DNA of 64,000 nucleotides from Taeniopygia guttata (Eukaryota > Chordata > Aves > Passeriformes > Estrildidae), in assembly GCF_048771995.1 (NCBI RefSeq), contig NC_133026.1:151241001-151305000 (forward strand), read 5' to 3'. Under the pieces are notes generated by a model. It was not told the origin of the DNA and made no database searches. It saw only the letters and a list, made by a program, of their open reading frames with translations. Shown here piece by piece: positions 22,981-64,000 of the stretch. The translations under genes were made by a program, and so were the position numbers. How positions within the stretch are numbered: position 1 is the stretch's first letter; every line of letters begins with the position of its first letter.

Positions 22981-24550
22981 CGGGGTGGCACCCCCAGGTG
23001 ACATTGCCACCCCCAGGGTGGCACCGGGGCCGCGTGGTGGCTCTGGGGACAAATTCCAGCCTGGCAGCGCGGCGGGGAGTGGCAGCGGGTGACACGGGTG
23101 ACACAGGGTGACACGGGGTGGCACACGGCGTGGTGGGACGTGGGGGGTCCCTGGTGCCACGCGGTGACGGGAAAAGTGGCACGTGTGACACGCGTGGCGT
23201 GTGTGACACGTGTCAGGTGTGCCAGGTGTCCTGTGCCACAGGGGTCACACATGTGGCATAGGTGACATGTGCCACCTGTGCCAGGTGTGCTGGGACATGT
23301 GTGACATGTGTGACATGCATGTGTGACACATGTGACATGTGTGACATGTGCCACCTGTGCCAGGTGTGCTGTGCTGGGAGGTCCCAAGGGTGCCCAGGTG
23401 GGAGTTGGTGACTTGAGGGTGTCCCAGGGGTGTCCTGGATTTGTCCCAGGTGTGTCCCAGGTGTGTCCCAGGGGTGTCCCAGGTGTCCCAGGTGTCCCAG
23501 GGGTGTCCTGGATTTGTCACAGGTTGTCCTGGGGGTGTCCCAGGGGTGTCACAGGGGTGTCACAGGTGTCCCAGGGGTGTCCTGGATTTGTCCCAGGGGT
23601 GCCCCAGGGGTATCACAGATGTCCCAGGGGTGTCCCAGGGGTGTCCCAAGGGTGTCACAGGTGACCCAGGGGTGTCACAGGGGTGTCCCAGGGGTGTCCT
23701 TGGTGTCCCAGGGATGTCCCAAGGGTGTCCCAAGGGTGTCCCATGTTGTCCTGGGGGTGTCCCAGGTGTGTCCTGGATTTGTCCCAGGTGTCCCAGGTTG
23801 TCCCAGGGGTGTCCCAGAAATGTCCCAGGTGTGTCCCAGGTGTCCCAGGGGTGTCACAGGTGTCCCAGGTGTGTCCTGGATTTGTCCCAGGTGTGTTCTG
23901 GATTTGTCCCAGGTGTCCCAGGTTGTCCCAGGTTGTCCCAGGGGTGCGCTGGATTTGTCCCAGGTGTGTCCCAGGTGTCCTGGGGGTATCCCAGGGGTGC
24001 CCCAGGGTTGTCACAGGTGTCCCAGGGGTGTCCCAGCTGTCCCAGGGGTGTCCCAGGTTGTCCCAGGGGTGTCACAGGTGTCCCAGATGTGTCCTGGATT
24101 TGTCACGGGTGTCCTGGATTTGTCCCAGGGGTGTCCCAGGGGTGTCCCAAGGGTGTCACAGGTGCCCCAGGGGTGTCCCAGGGGTGTCCTGGATTTGTCA
24201 CAGCTGTCCTGGGGGTGTCCCAGGTGTGTCCTGGATTTGTCCCAGGTTGTCCTGGGGGTGTCCCAGGGGTGTCCCAGCTGTCCCAGGGGTGTCCCAGGGG
24301 TGTCCCAAAGGTGTCACAGGTGTCACAGGGGTGTCCCAGGGGTGTCCCAGCTGCCCCGAGGCTGTCCCAGGGGTGCCCTGGATTTGTCCCAGGGGTGTCC
24401 CAAGGGTGCCCTGGATTTGTCCCAGCTGTCCCAGGGGTGTCCCAGGGGTGTCCCAGATGTCCCAAAGGTGTCACAGGTGACCTGGGGGTGTCCCAGATGT
24501 GTCCTGGATTTGTCCCAGCTGTCCCGAGGCTGTCCCAGGGGTGTCCCGGC
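22981..24550. repeat. Intergenic GTGTGACACATG and GTCCCAGGGGT repeats
   Basis: 23100-23370 carries GTGACACATGTGACATGTG-like repeats. 23400-24550 is an imperfect array of GGGTGTCCCAGGTGTCCCAG and CTGGATTTGTCCCAGG modules. It ends just before the SLC39A4 promoter. No exon was recognised. Confidence 0.9.
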
Positions 24551-24559
24551 GCTGTCCCC

Positions 24560-44946
<20,387 letters not shown>

Positions 44947-46061
44947 CACACCTGGGCACACCTGGGCACACCTGGGCACACCTGGAGACACCTGGAGGCA
45001 CCTGGAGACACCTGGAACACACCTGGAGACAATTGGAACGCATCTGGACACACCTGGAGACACTTGGAGATACCTGGAGACAATTGGAACACACCTCGAC
45101 GCACCTGGAGATACCTGAGCACACCTGGACACACCTGGAGACAATTGCAACGCACTTGGGCACACCTGGAGATACCTGGAGACAATTGGAATGCATCTGG
45201 ACACACCTGGACACACCTGGAGATACCTGGAGACAATTGGAACGCACCTGGACGCATCTGGATGCACCTGGACACACCTGAGCACATCTGGGACACACCT
45301 GGGCACACCTGGGCACACCTGGAGACACCTGGAGACACCTGGAGACAATAAGAACACACCTGGACACACCTGGAGACACCTGGGCACACCTGGAAACAAT
45401 TGGAACACACCTCGACGCAGCTGGAGATACCTGAGCACACCTGGACACACCTGGAGGCACCTGGACAAATCTGGAGATACCTGGACTCACCTGGGCACAC
45501 CTGGGGTCACACCTGGGCACACCTGGGACACACCTGGGACACACCTGGACACACCTGGAGGCACCTGGAGACACCTGGAGACAATTGGAACGCACCTGGA
45601 CACACCTGAAGGCACCTGGAGACACCTGGATGCACCTGGACACACCTGGGCACATCTGGGACACACCTGGGCACATCTGGAGATACCTGGACACACCTGG
45701 ACACACCTGGACACAATTGGAGACACCTGGGCACACCTGGAGATACGTGGAGACAATTGGAACACACCTGGACACACCTGGGCACACCTGGGACACACCT
45801 GGGCACACCTGGACACACCTGGAGACACCTGGACACAAGTTGATATACCTGGGCACACTTGGAGACACCTGGAACACACCTGGACACACCTGGAACACAC
45901 CTGGGCACACCTGGGCACACCTGGGCACACCTGGAACACACCTGGACAGATACACCTGGACACAATTGTACACATCTGGAACACACCTGGGCACACCTGG
46001 GGCACAGCTGGGGGCAGCTGGGGGACCCCCAGACCCACCTGGGGGGCAATGGGGCAATAAA
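44947..46061 (+). other. SLC39A4 3' UTR, CACACCTGGA minisatellite, with AATAAA
   Basis: About 1 kb of CACACCTGGAGACACCTGG and CAATTGGAACGCACCTGG units. It ends in a unique stretch with AATAAA at 46056-46061 and GT-rich sequence (GATTTGGGGTGGGGG) about 25 nt later, consistent with a polyadenylation site near 46080. The whole UTR is dense in CACCTG E-box hexamers. Confidence 0.75.
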
Positions 46062-46144
46062 GGTGGAAATGAAGTTGGAGCCTTTGATTTGGGGTGGGGG
46101 CACTGGGAGGGACTGGGATGGACTGGGAGGGACTGGGAGGGACT

Positions 46145-48597
46145 GGGAGGGACTGGGAATTTCCCCAAATCCCCCGAATTTCCCCCGAATCCCCCCGAAT
46201 TTCCCCAAATCCCCCCGAATTTCCCCCAAATCCCCCGAATTTCCCCCAATTCCCCCCGAATTTCCCCCGAATTTCCCCCAAATCCCCCGAATTTCCCCCA
46301 AATCCCCCCGAATTTCCCCCAAATCCCCACGAATTTCCCCCAATTCCCCCCGAATTTCCCCCGAATTTCCCCCAAATCCCCCGAATTTCCCCCAAATCCC
46401 CCGAATTTCCCCCAAATCCCCCCGAATTTCCCCCGAGTCCCCCGAATTTCCCCCAAATCCTCCCGAATTTCCCCCGAATCCCCCCGAATTTCCCCCAAAT
46501 CGCCCCAAATTTCCCCAAATCCCCCCGAATTTCCCCCGAATCCCCCCGAATTTCCCCCAAATTCCCCGAATTTCCCCCAAATTCCCCCGAATTTCCCCCG
46601 AATCCCCCCGAATCTCCCCCAAATCCCCCCGAATTTCCCCCAAATCCCCCGAAATTCCCCAAATCCCCCGAATTTCCCCCAAATCCCCCCGAATTTCCCC
46701 CAAATCCCCCGAATTTCCCCCAAATCCCCTCGAATTTCCCCCGAATTTCCCCCAAATCCCCCCGAATTTCCCCCAAACCCCCCCGAATTTCCCCCAAATC
46801 CCCCCGAATTTCCCCCTAATCCCCTCGAATTTCCCCCGAATTTCCCCCAAATCCCCCCGAATCTCCCCCAAATCCCCCCGAATTTCCCCCAAATCCCCCG
46901 AAATTCCCCAAATCCCCCGAATTTCCCCCAAATCCCCCCGAATTTCCCCCAAATCCCCACGAATTTCCCCCAAATCCCCTCGAATTTCCCTCAAATCCCC
47001 CCGAATTTCCCCCAAATCCCCCGAATTTCCCCCAAACCCCCCCGAATTTCCCCCAAATTCCCCCGAATTTCCCCCTAATCCCCTCGAATTTCCCCCGAAT
47101 TTCCCCCAAATCCCCCCGAATTTCCCCCGAATCCCCCCGAATTTCCCCCAAATCCCCCGAATTTCCCCCAAATCCCCCCGAATTTCCCCCGAATTTCCCC
47201 CAAATCCTCCGAATTTCCCCCGAATCCCCCCGAATTTCCCCCAAATCCCCCCGAATTTCCCCCGAATTTCCCCCAAATCCCCCGAATTTCCCCCAAATCC
47301 CCCCGAATTTCCCCCAAATCCCCCCGAATTTCCCCCAAATCCCACGAATTTCCCCCAAATCCCCACGAATTTCCCCCAAATCCCCCCAAATTTCCCCAAA
47401 TCCCCCCGAATTTCCCCCAAATCCCCCCGAATTTCCCCAAATCCCCCCGAATTTCCCCAAATCCCCCCGAATTTCCCCCGAATCCCCCGAATTTCTCCCA
47501 AATCCCCCGAATTTCCCCCAAATCCCCCAAATTTCCCCCAAATCCCCCCGAATTTCCCCCAAATCCCCCGAATTTCCCCCAAATCCCCCCGAATTTCCCC
47601 CAAATCCCCCAAATTTCCCCCAAATCCCCCGAATTTCCCCAAATCCCCCGAATTTCCCCCAAATCCCCCCGAATTTCCCCAAATCCCCCCGAATTTCCCC
47701 CGAATTTCCCCCAAATCCCCCGAATTTCCCCCAAATCCCCCAAATTTCCCCCAAATCCCCCGAATTTCCCCAAAACCCCCCGAATTTCCCCAAATCCCCC
47801 CGAATTTCCCCAAATCCCCCCGAATTTCCCCCAAATCCCCCCGAATTTCCCCAAATTCCCCCGAATTTCCCCAAATTTCCCGAATTTCCCCCAAATCCTC
47901 CGAATTTCCCCCAAATCCCCCCGAATTTCCCCCAAATCCCCCCGAATTTCCCCCAAATCCCCCAAATTTCCCCCAAATCCCCCGAATTTCCCCAAAACCC
48001 CCCGAATTTCCCCAAATCCCCCCGAATTTCCCCCAAATTCCCCCGAATTTCCCCCAAATCCCCCCGAATTTCCCCAAATTCCCCCGAATTTCCCCAAATT
48101 TCCCGAATTTCCCCCAAATCCTCCGAATTTCCCCCAAATCCCCCCGAATTTCCCCCAAATCCCCCCGAATTTCCCCCAAATCCCCCAAATTTCCCCCAAA
48201 TCCCCCGAATTTCCCCAAAACCCCCCGAATTTCCCCAAATCCCCCCGAATTTCCCCAAATCCCCCCGAATTTCCCCCAAATCCCCCCGAATTTCCACCAA
48301 ATTCCCCGAATTTCCCCCAAATTCCCCCGAATTTCCCCCAAATCCCCCCGAATTTCCCCAAATTCCCCCGAATTTCCCCAAATTTCCCGAATTTCCCCCA
48401 AATCCTCCGAATTTCCCCCAAATCCCCCCGAATTTCCCCCAAATCGCCCCAAATTTTCCCCAAATCCCCTCGAATTTCCCCAAATCCCCCCGAATTTCCC
48501 CCGAATCCCCCGAATTTCCCCCAAATCCCCCCGAATTTCCCCCGAATCCCCCAAATCCCCCCGAATTTTCCCCAAATCCCCCCGAATTTCCCCCTGG
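46145..48597. repeat. Intergenic CCCCGAATTTCCCCCAAATC array
   Basis: About 2.45 kb of a roughly 18-bp unit between SLC39A4 and CPSF1, with longer blocks repeated (for example near 47490, 47870 and 48100). All frames are mostly open, so the very long Gly/Phe-rich or Pro-rich ORFs are not genes. Confidence 0.95.
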
Positions 48598-48736
48598 AGG
48601 ACCGCGCGTCTCTATGGTCGGTGCGGGAGCGGCCAGAGCGGCTCCAGGAGCGCCGCTCTGCGCCACTTCCGGCCCCACTTCCGGCATCTCGGTGGTGGCG
48701 GCGGTGGCGGGAGCGGGACGGGCCCGCGTGGGAGCG
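48598..48736 (+). promoter_or_regulatory. CPSF1: CPSF1 promoter and 5' UTR exon 1
   Basis: A short CpG-rich island with two ETS/GABP-like sites CACTTCCGG (48664-48672 and 48676-48684) and a GGTGGCGGCGGTGGCGGG leader. It ends at 48736 before the donor GTGAGGG. The transcription start is not determined. Intron 1 then runs to 52561. Confidence 0.7.
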
Positions 48737-48759
48737 GTGAGGGAGAAGCGGCAATTCGG

Positions 48760-50060
48760 GGGGATTTTGGGGTTTTTTGGGGTGTTTGTGAGGGGTTTAA
48801 GGGGATTTTAGAGGGTGAGGGGGAGTGAAGGAGGAGATTTGAGGGGTATGGAGAGGAGATGGGGGAGTTGAAGGGTCCGAGGGGAGTTTTGGGGGTTCGT
48901 GAGGGGAAAATCCAGGGCGGGTGTGAGGGGTCTGAGGGGAAATTTGGGGGGTACGTGAGGAGAAAATGGGGGGGACTGAAGCAGGGAAATGAGGAGGGTC
49001 CTGTGAGGGGTCTGAGGGGAAATTTGGGGGTTCTGTGAGGGGAAATGGGGAGGGGCTGAGGGGGGAGGTTTGGGGGGGTCCTGTGAGGGGTCTGAGGGGA
49101 AATTTGGGGGGTCTGTGAGGGGAAAACCGGGGGGGTCCCATGGGGGGGGGGGTCTTGAAAGGTCTGAGGGGAGTTTTGGGGGATCCCTGAGGGGAAAACT
49201 GGGGGGAATGAGAGGGGAGGTTTGGGGGTACCTGTGAGGGGTCTGAGGGGAAATTTCGGGGTCCACGAGGGGAAAAAATGGGGAGAAATTTGGGGGGCAC
49301 ATTGAGAGTGTTGAGGGATCCATGGGGACGAGATTTGGGGTCTTTGAGGGGTCTGAGGGGAAATTTGGGGGGTCCGTGAGGGGAAAAAATGGGGGGGAAT
49401 GTGGGGTGGGGTCCTTTGAGGGGCTCAGGGGGGTCTGAGGGGGAATTTGGGGGGACTGAGGGGGGAGGTTTGGGGGTACCTGTGAGGGGTCTGAGGGGAA
49501 ATTTTGGGGTTCCGTGAGGGGAAAATGAGGGGGGATCTGAGGGGGGAGGTTTTGGGGGGATCTGAGGGGAAATTTGGGGGTCCATGAGGGGGAATTAGGG
49601 GGACTGAGGGGGGAGGTTTGGGGGGGTCCTGTGAAGGGTCTGAGGGGAAATTTGGGGGGTCCTTGATGGGGAATTAGGGGGGACTGAGAGGGGAGGTTTG
49701 GGGGGGTTCTGTGAGGGGTCTGAGGGGAAATTTGGGGGGTCCATGAGGGGAAAATAGGGGGGGAATGAAGGGGAGGTTTGAGGGGGAATTTGGGGGTTCC
49801 ATGAGGGGAAAATGGGGAGAATGAGGGGGGAGGTTTGGGGGTCCTGTGAGGGGTCTGAGGGGGAATTTGGGGGGTCCTTGAGGGGGAATTAGGGGGGACT
49901 GAGGGGGGAGGTTTGGGGGGGCTGTGAGGGGCAAACGGGGGGGGTTTTGGGGGGATCTGAGGGGGAATTTGGGGGTTCCGTGAGGGGAAAATGGGGGGGA
50001 CTGAGGGGGAAGGTTTGAGGGGATCTGGGGGTCCTTTGTGGGGCGTCCATGGGGAGGGGA
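48760..50060. repeat. CPSF1 intron 1, part 1: GGTCTGAGGGGAAATTTGGG array
   Basis: About 1.3 kb of 50-80 bp units: GTGAGGGGTCTGAGGGGAAA, TTTGGGGGGTC, TGAGGGGAAAATGGGG and GACTGAGGGGGGAGGTTTGG modules. Confidence 0.9.
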
Positions 50061-50089
50061 CTGTGGGGTTTGGGGTCCTGTGTTTCCCC

Positions 50090-52540
50090 ACTTTTTGGGC
50101 TGATTGCTCCTTTTTTGAGGCAATTTTTTCCTTCTTTAGGTGCTTTCCTGCCTTTTCTTGAGTACTTGTTATAACTTTTTTTTTAGGCATAATTTCCTTA
50201 TTTTTCCCCCCAATTTCTCCTTTCTTGATGCAAATTTTGTCTTTTTTAGTGATGATTCTCTTTCCCCCCCCCCCAATTTCTCCACTACTTCCCCTTTTTT
50301 CACCCTAATTTTCACTTTTTTTGTGATAATTCTTTCTTCCCCCCCCGATTTTCCCCTTTCCCCTTGATTTTCTCTCTTTTCCTCCCCAATTTCCCCCTTT
50401 TTCATCCTGATTTACCTTTTTAATGATAATTCCTTCTTTTTCACCCTGATTTTCCCTTTTCCCCCTGTTTTTCTCTTTTCCTCCCCAATTTCCCCTTTTG
50501 TCACCAAATCTCCTTTTTCCCCCAATTCTCCCCTTTTCACCTCAATTTCCCCGTTTCCCCTCCAATTTCCCCTTTTTTCATCCAATTTCCCCCTTTCCCC
50601 CAATTTTTCATTTTTTTAGTCTAATTTCCCTTTTCCACCCTGCAAATTCTCCCTTTTCCCTGGAAATTCTCCCTTTCCCCTCAAAATTCTCCCTTCTCTG
50701 CCCCAAATTCTCCCTTTTCCCCCCAAATTCTCCCTTTTTCCCTCCAATTTCTCCTTCCCCCCCGACTTTCCCTTTTTCACCTCCATTTTCTTGTTTTTCA
50801 TCCCAATTTTCCCATTTTTAATGATGATTCTCTAATTTCCCCGATTTCCCCTTTTTTCCCCATGCTTCTCTTTTTCTCCCAATTTCCCCTTTTCCCCCCA
50901 ACTTTCACTTCCCCCCCATTTTCCCTTTTTCTCCCCATTTCCCCCTTTTCACCCATTTTCTATTTTTTGCCCCCATTTTCTCTTCCCCCTCCATTTTCCC
51001 TTTTTCACTGATAATTCTTCCTTTTCCCCACCTTTCATTATTTCACCCCCATTTTCAGCACTAATTCCCTTTTTCCCCCCTAAATTTCCCTTTTTCAATG
51101 CTCATTCTTCTTTTCCCCCCCAAATTTCCATTTTTCACTGATAATTCTTCATTTTCCCCCCCAAATTTCCATTTTTCACTGACAATTCTTCATTTTCCCC
51201 CCCAAATTTCCATTTTTCACTGACAATCCTTCATTTCCCCCCCAAATTTCCATTTTTCACTGACAATTCTTCATTTTCCCCCCCAAATTTCCATTTTTCA
51301 CTGACAATCCTTCCTTTCCCCCCCAATTTCCATTTTTCACTGACAATCCTTCATTTTTCCCCCCCAATTTCCATTTTTCACTGACAATCCTTCATTTTCC
51401 CCCCCTAAATTTCCATTTTTCACTGATAATTCTTCCTTTTCCCCCCGATTTTTCCTTTTTTCACTGATAATTCTTCTTTTCCCCCCTAAATTTCCATTTT
51501 TCACTGGTAATTCTTCCTTTTTCCCCCCACTTTTCCCCTTTTCCTCCACCTTTCATTATTTCACCCCCATTTTCAGCACTAATTCCCTTTTTCTCCCCCA
51601 AATTTCCCTTTTTCAATGCTAATTCTTCTTTTCCCCCCGAAATTTCTATTTCTCACTGATAATTCTTCTTTTTCCCTCTAAATTTCCATTTTTTACTGAT
51701 AATTCTTCTTTTCCCCCCCACTTTTCCATTTTTTACTGATAATTCTTCTTTTTCCCCCTAAATTTCCATTTTTTACTGATAATTCTTCTTTTCCCCCCTA
51801 AATTTCCATTTTTCACTGATAAGTCTTCTTTTCCCCCCTAAATTTCCATTTTTCACTGATAATTCTTCTTTTCCCCCCTAAATTTCCCTTTTTCAATGCT
51901 AATTCTTCTTTTCCCCCCTAAATTTCCATTTTTCACTGATAAGTCTTCTTTTCCCCCCTAAATTTCCATTTTTCACTGATAATTCTTCTTTTCCCCCCTA
52001 AATTTCCCTTTTTCAATGCTAATTCTTCTTTTCCCCCCTAAATTTCCATTTTTCACTGATAAGTCTTCTTTTCCCCCCTAAATTTCCATTTTTCACTGAT
52101 AATTCTTCTTTTCCCCCCTAAATTTCCATTTTTCACTGATAATTCTTCCTTTTCCCCCTGATTTTTCCTTTTTCACTGATAATTCTTCCTTTTTCCCCCT
52201 GATTTTCCCTTTTTCACTGATAATTCTTCCTTTCCCCCCTAAATTTCCATTTTTCACTGATAATTCTTCTTTTTCCCCCTGATTTTCCCTTTTTCACTGA
52301 TAATTCTTCCTTTTTCCCCTGATTTTCCCTTTTTCACTGATAATTCTTCCTTTTCCCCCTGATTTTCCCTTTTCCTCCACCTTTCATTATTTCACCACCA
52401 TTTTCACCCCCAATTTCCCTATTTTAGTTCTAATTCTTCCTTTTCCCCCACAATTTCCATTTTTCACTGCTAATCCTCCCTTTTCCCCCCCAAATTTCCC
52501 CTTTTTCCCCCCGCTGCCGATTTCCCCGTTTCTCAGCCGG
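50090..52540. repeat. CPSF1 intron 1, part 2: pyrimidine-rich array
   Basis: 50.1-51.1 kb is irregular C/T-rich sequence. 51.1-52.5 kb is a regular unit near 40 bp: TTTCCATTTTTCACTGATAA then TTCTTCTTTTCCCCCCTAAA. It is strongly pyrimidine-rich on the sense strand and leads into the exon 2 acceptor. Confidence 0.9.
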
Positions 52541-52603
52541 ATTTCTCCTGTCTCCCCGCAGGTGCCCCCGTGATTTTGGGGGATTTTGGGGGATTTTGGG
52601 GCC

Positions 52604-64000
<11,397 letters not shown>

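Noticed and set aside
21947-23387. Cys/Pro-rich ORFs (CPQCPQCP) resembling metallothionein or zinc-binding proteins
   Set aside because: Reverse-strand readings of GGGGACATT. The same peptide appears wherever this array occurs.
45507-48828. Roughly 1000-codon ORFs rich in Gly/Phe/Asn or Pro/Ile/Ser on both strands
   Set aside because: Translations of the CCCCGAATTTCCCCCAAATC satellite; complementary ORFs on both strands of the same repeat.

Overview
This looks like vertebrate nuclear DNA, most likely from a bird and plausibly from a GC-rich, repeat-dense dot microchromosome. The evidence is spliced genes with GT/AG introns and consensus donors, a eukaryotic tRNA without encoded CCA, an AATAAA signal, CpG-rich CCAAT promoters, and three genes that neighbour each other in mammals (VPS28, SLC39A4 and CPSF1, on human 8q24.3). 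Exons cover only about 4 kb; almost everything else is tandem repeat, with a different repeat family in nearly every intron. The bird and microchromosome assignment is inference.

Layout. (1) 1-18369, minus strand: VPS28 (ESCRT-I subunit), eight exons recognised. The 3' end lies beyond the window start. (2) 18370-19165: a CpG-rich promoter block made of three diverged copies of one cassette (CCAAT boxes, RFX X-box, YY1-like sites). (3) 19.17-24.55 kb: intergenic satellites. (4) 24748-46061, plus strand: an SLC39A4/ZIP4-like zinc transporter. Nine coding exons join in frame into 1036 residues and are followed by a minisatellite 3' UTR with AATAAA. A tRNA-Arg(CCG) lies antisense in its intron 6. 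(5) 46.1-48.6 kb: intergenic satellite. (6) 48.66 kb to the window end, plus strand: CPSF1 (mRNA 3'-end processing), a 5' UTR exon and the first four coding exons. In human the three genes are co-oriented; here VPS28 is divergent from the other two.

The two most unusual things are as follows. First, the intronic arrays have captured exon edges: many arrays contain repeated splice acceptors plus the first 20-30 bases of the next exon, or the last bases of the previous exon plus its donor. Examples are about 29 copies for VPS28 exon 6, four for VPS28 exon 5, six for CPSF1 exon 5, and further cases at most SLC39A4 exons. Second, a 12-bp minisatellite of exactly 102 units lies inside SLC39A4 exon 2 in frame and adds 408 residues of Gly-Asp-(Ile/Thr)-(His/Asp/Asn) to the ectodomain. 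The same protein has an eight-cysteine loop after TM1, no recognisable PAL-motif domain, and substitutions at canonical ZIP metal ligands (HRxxD for HNxxD, HELPR for HELPH).

Exon boundaries were read by eye from splice consensus, reading phase and remembered family sequence. No alignment or database search was run.
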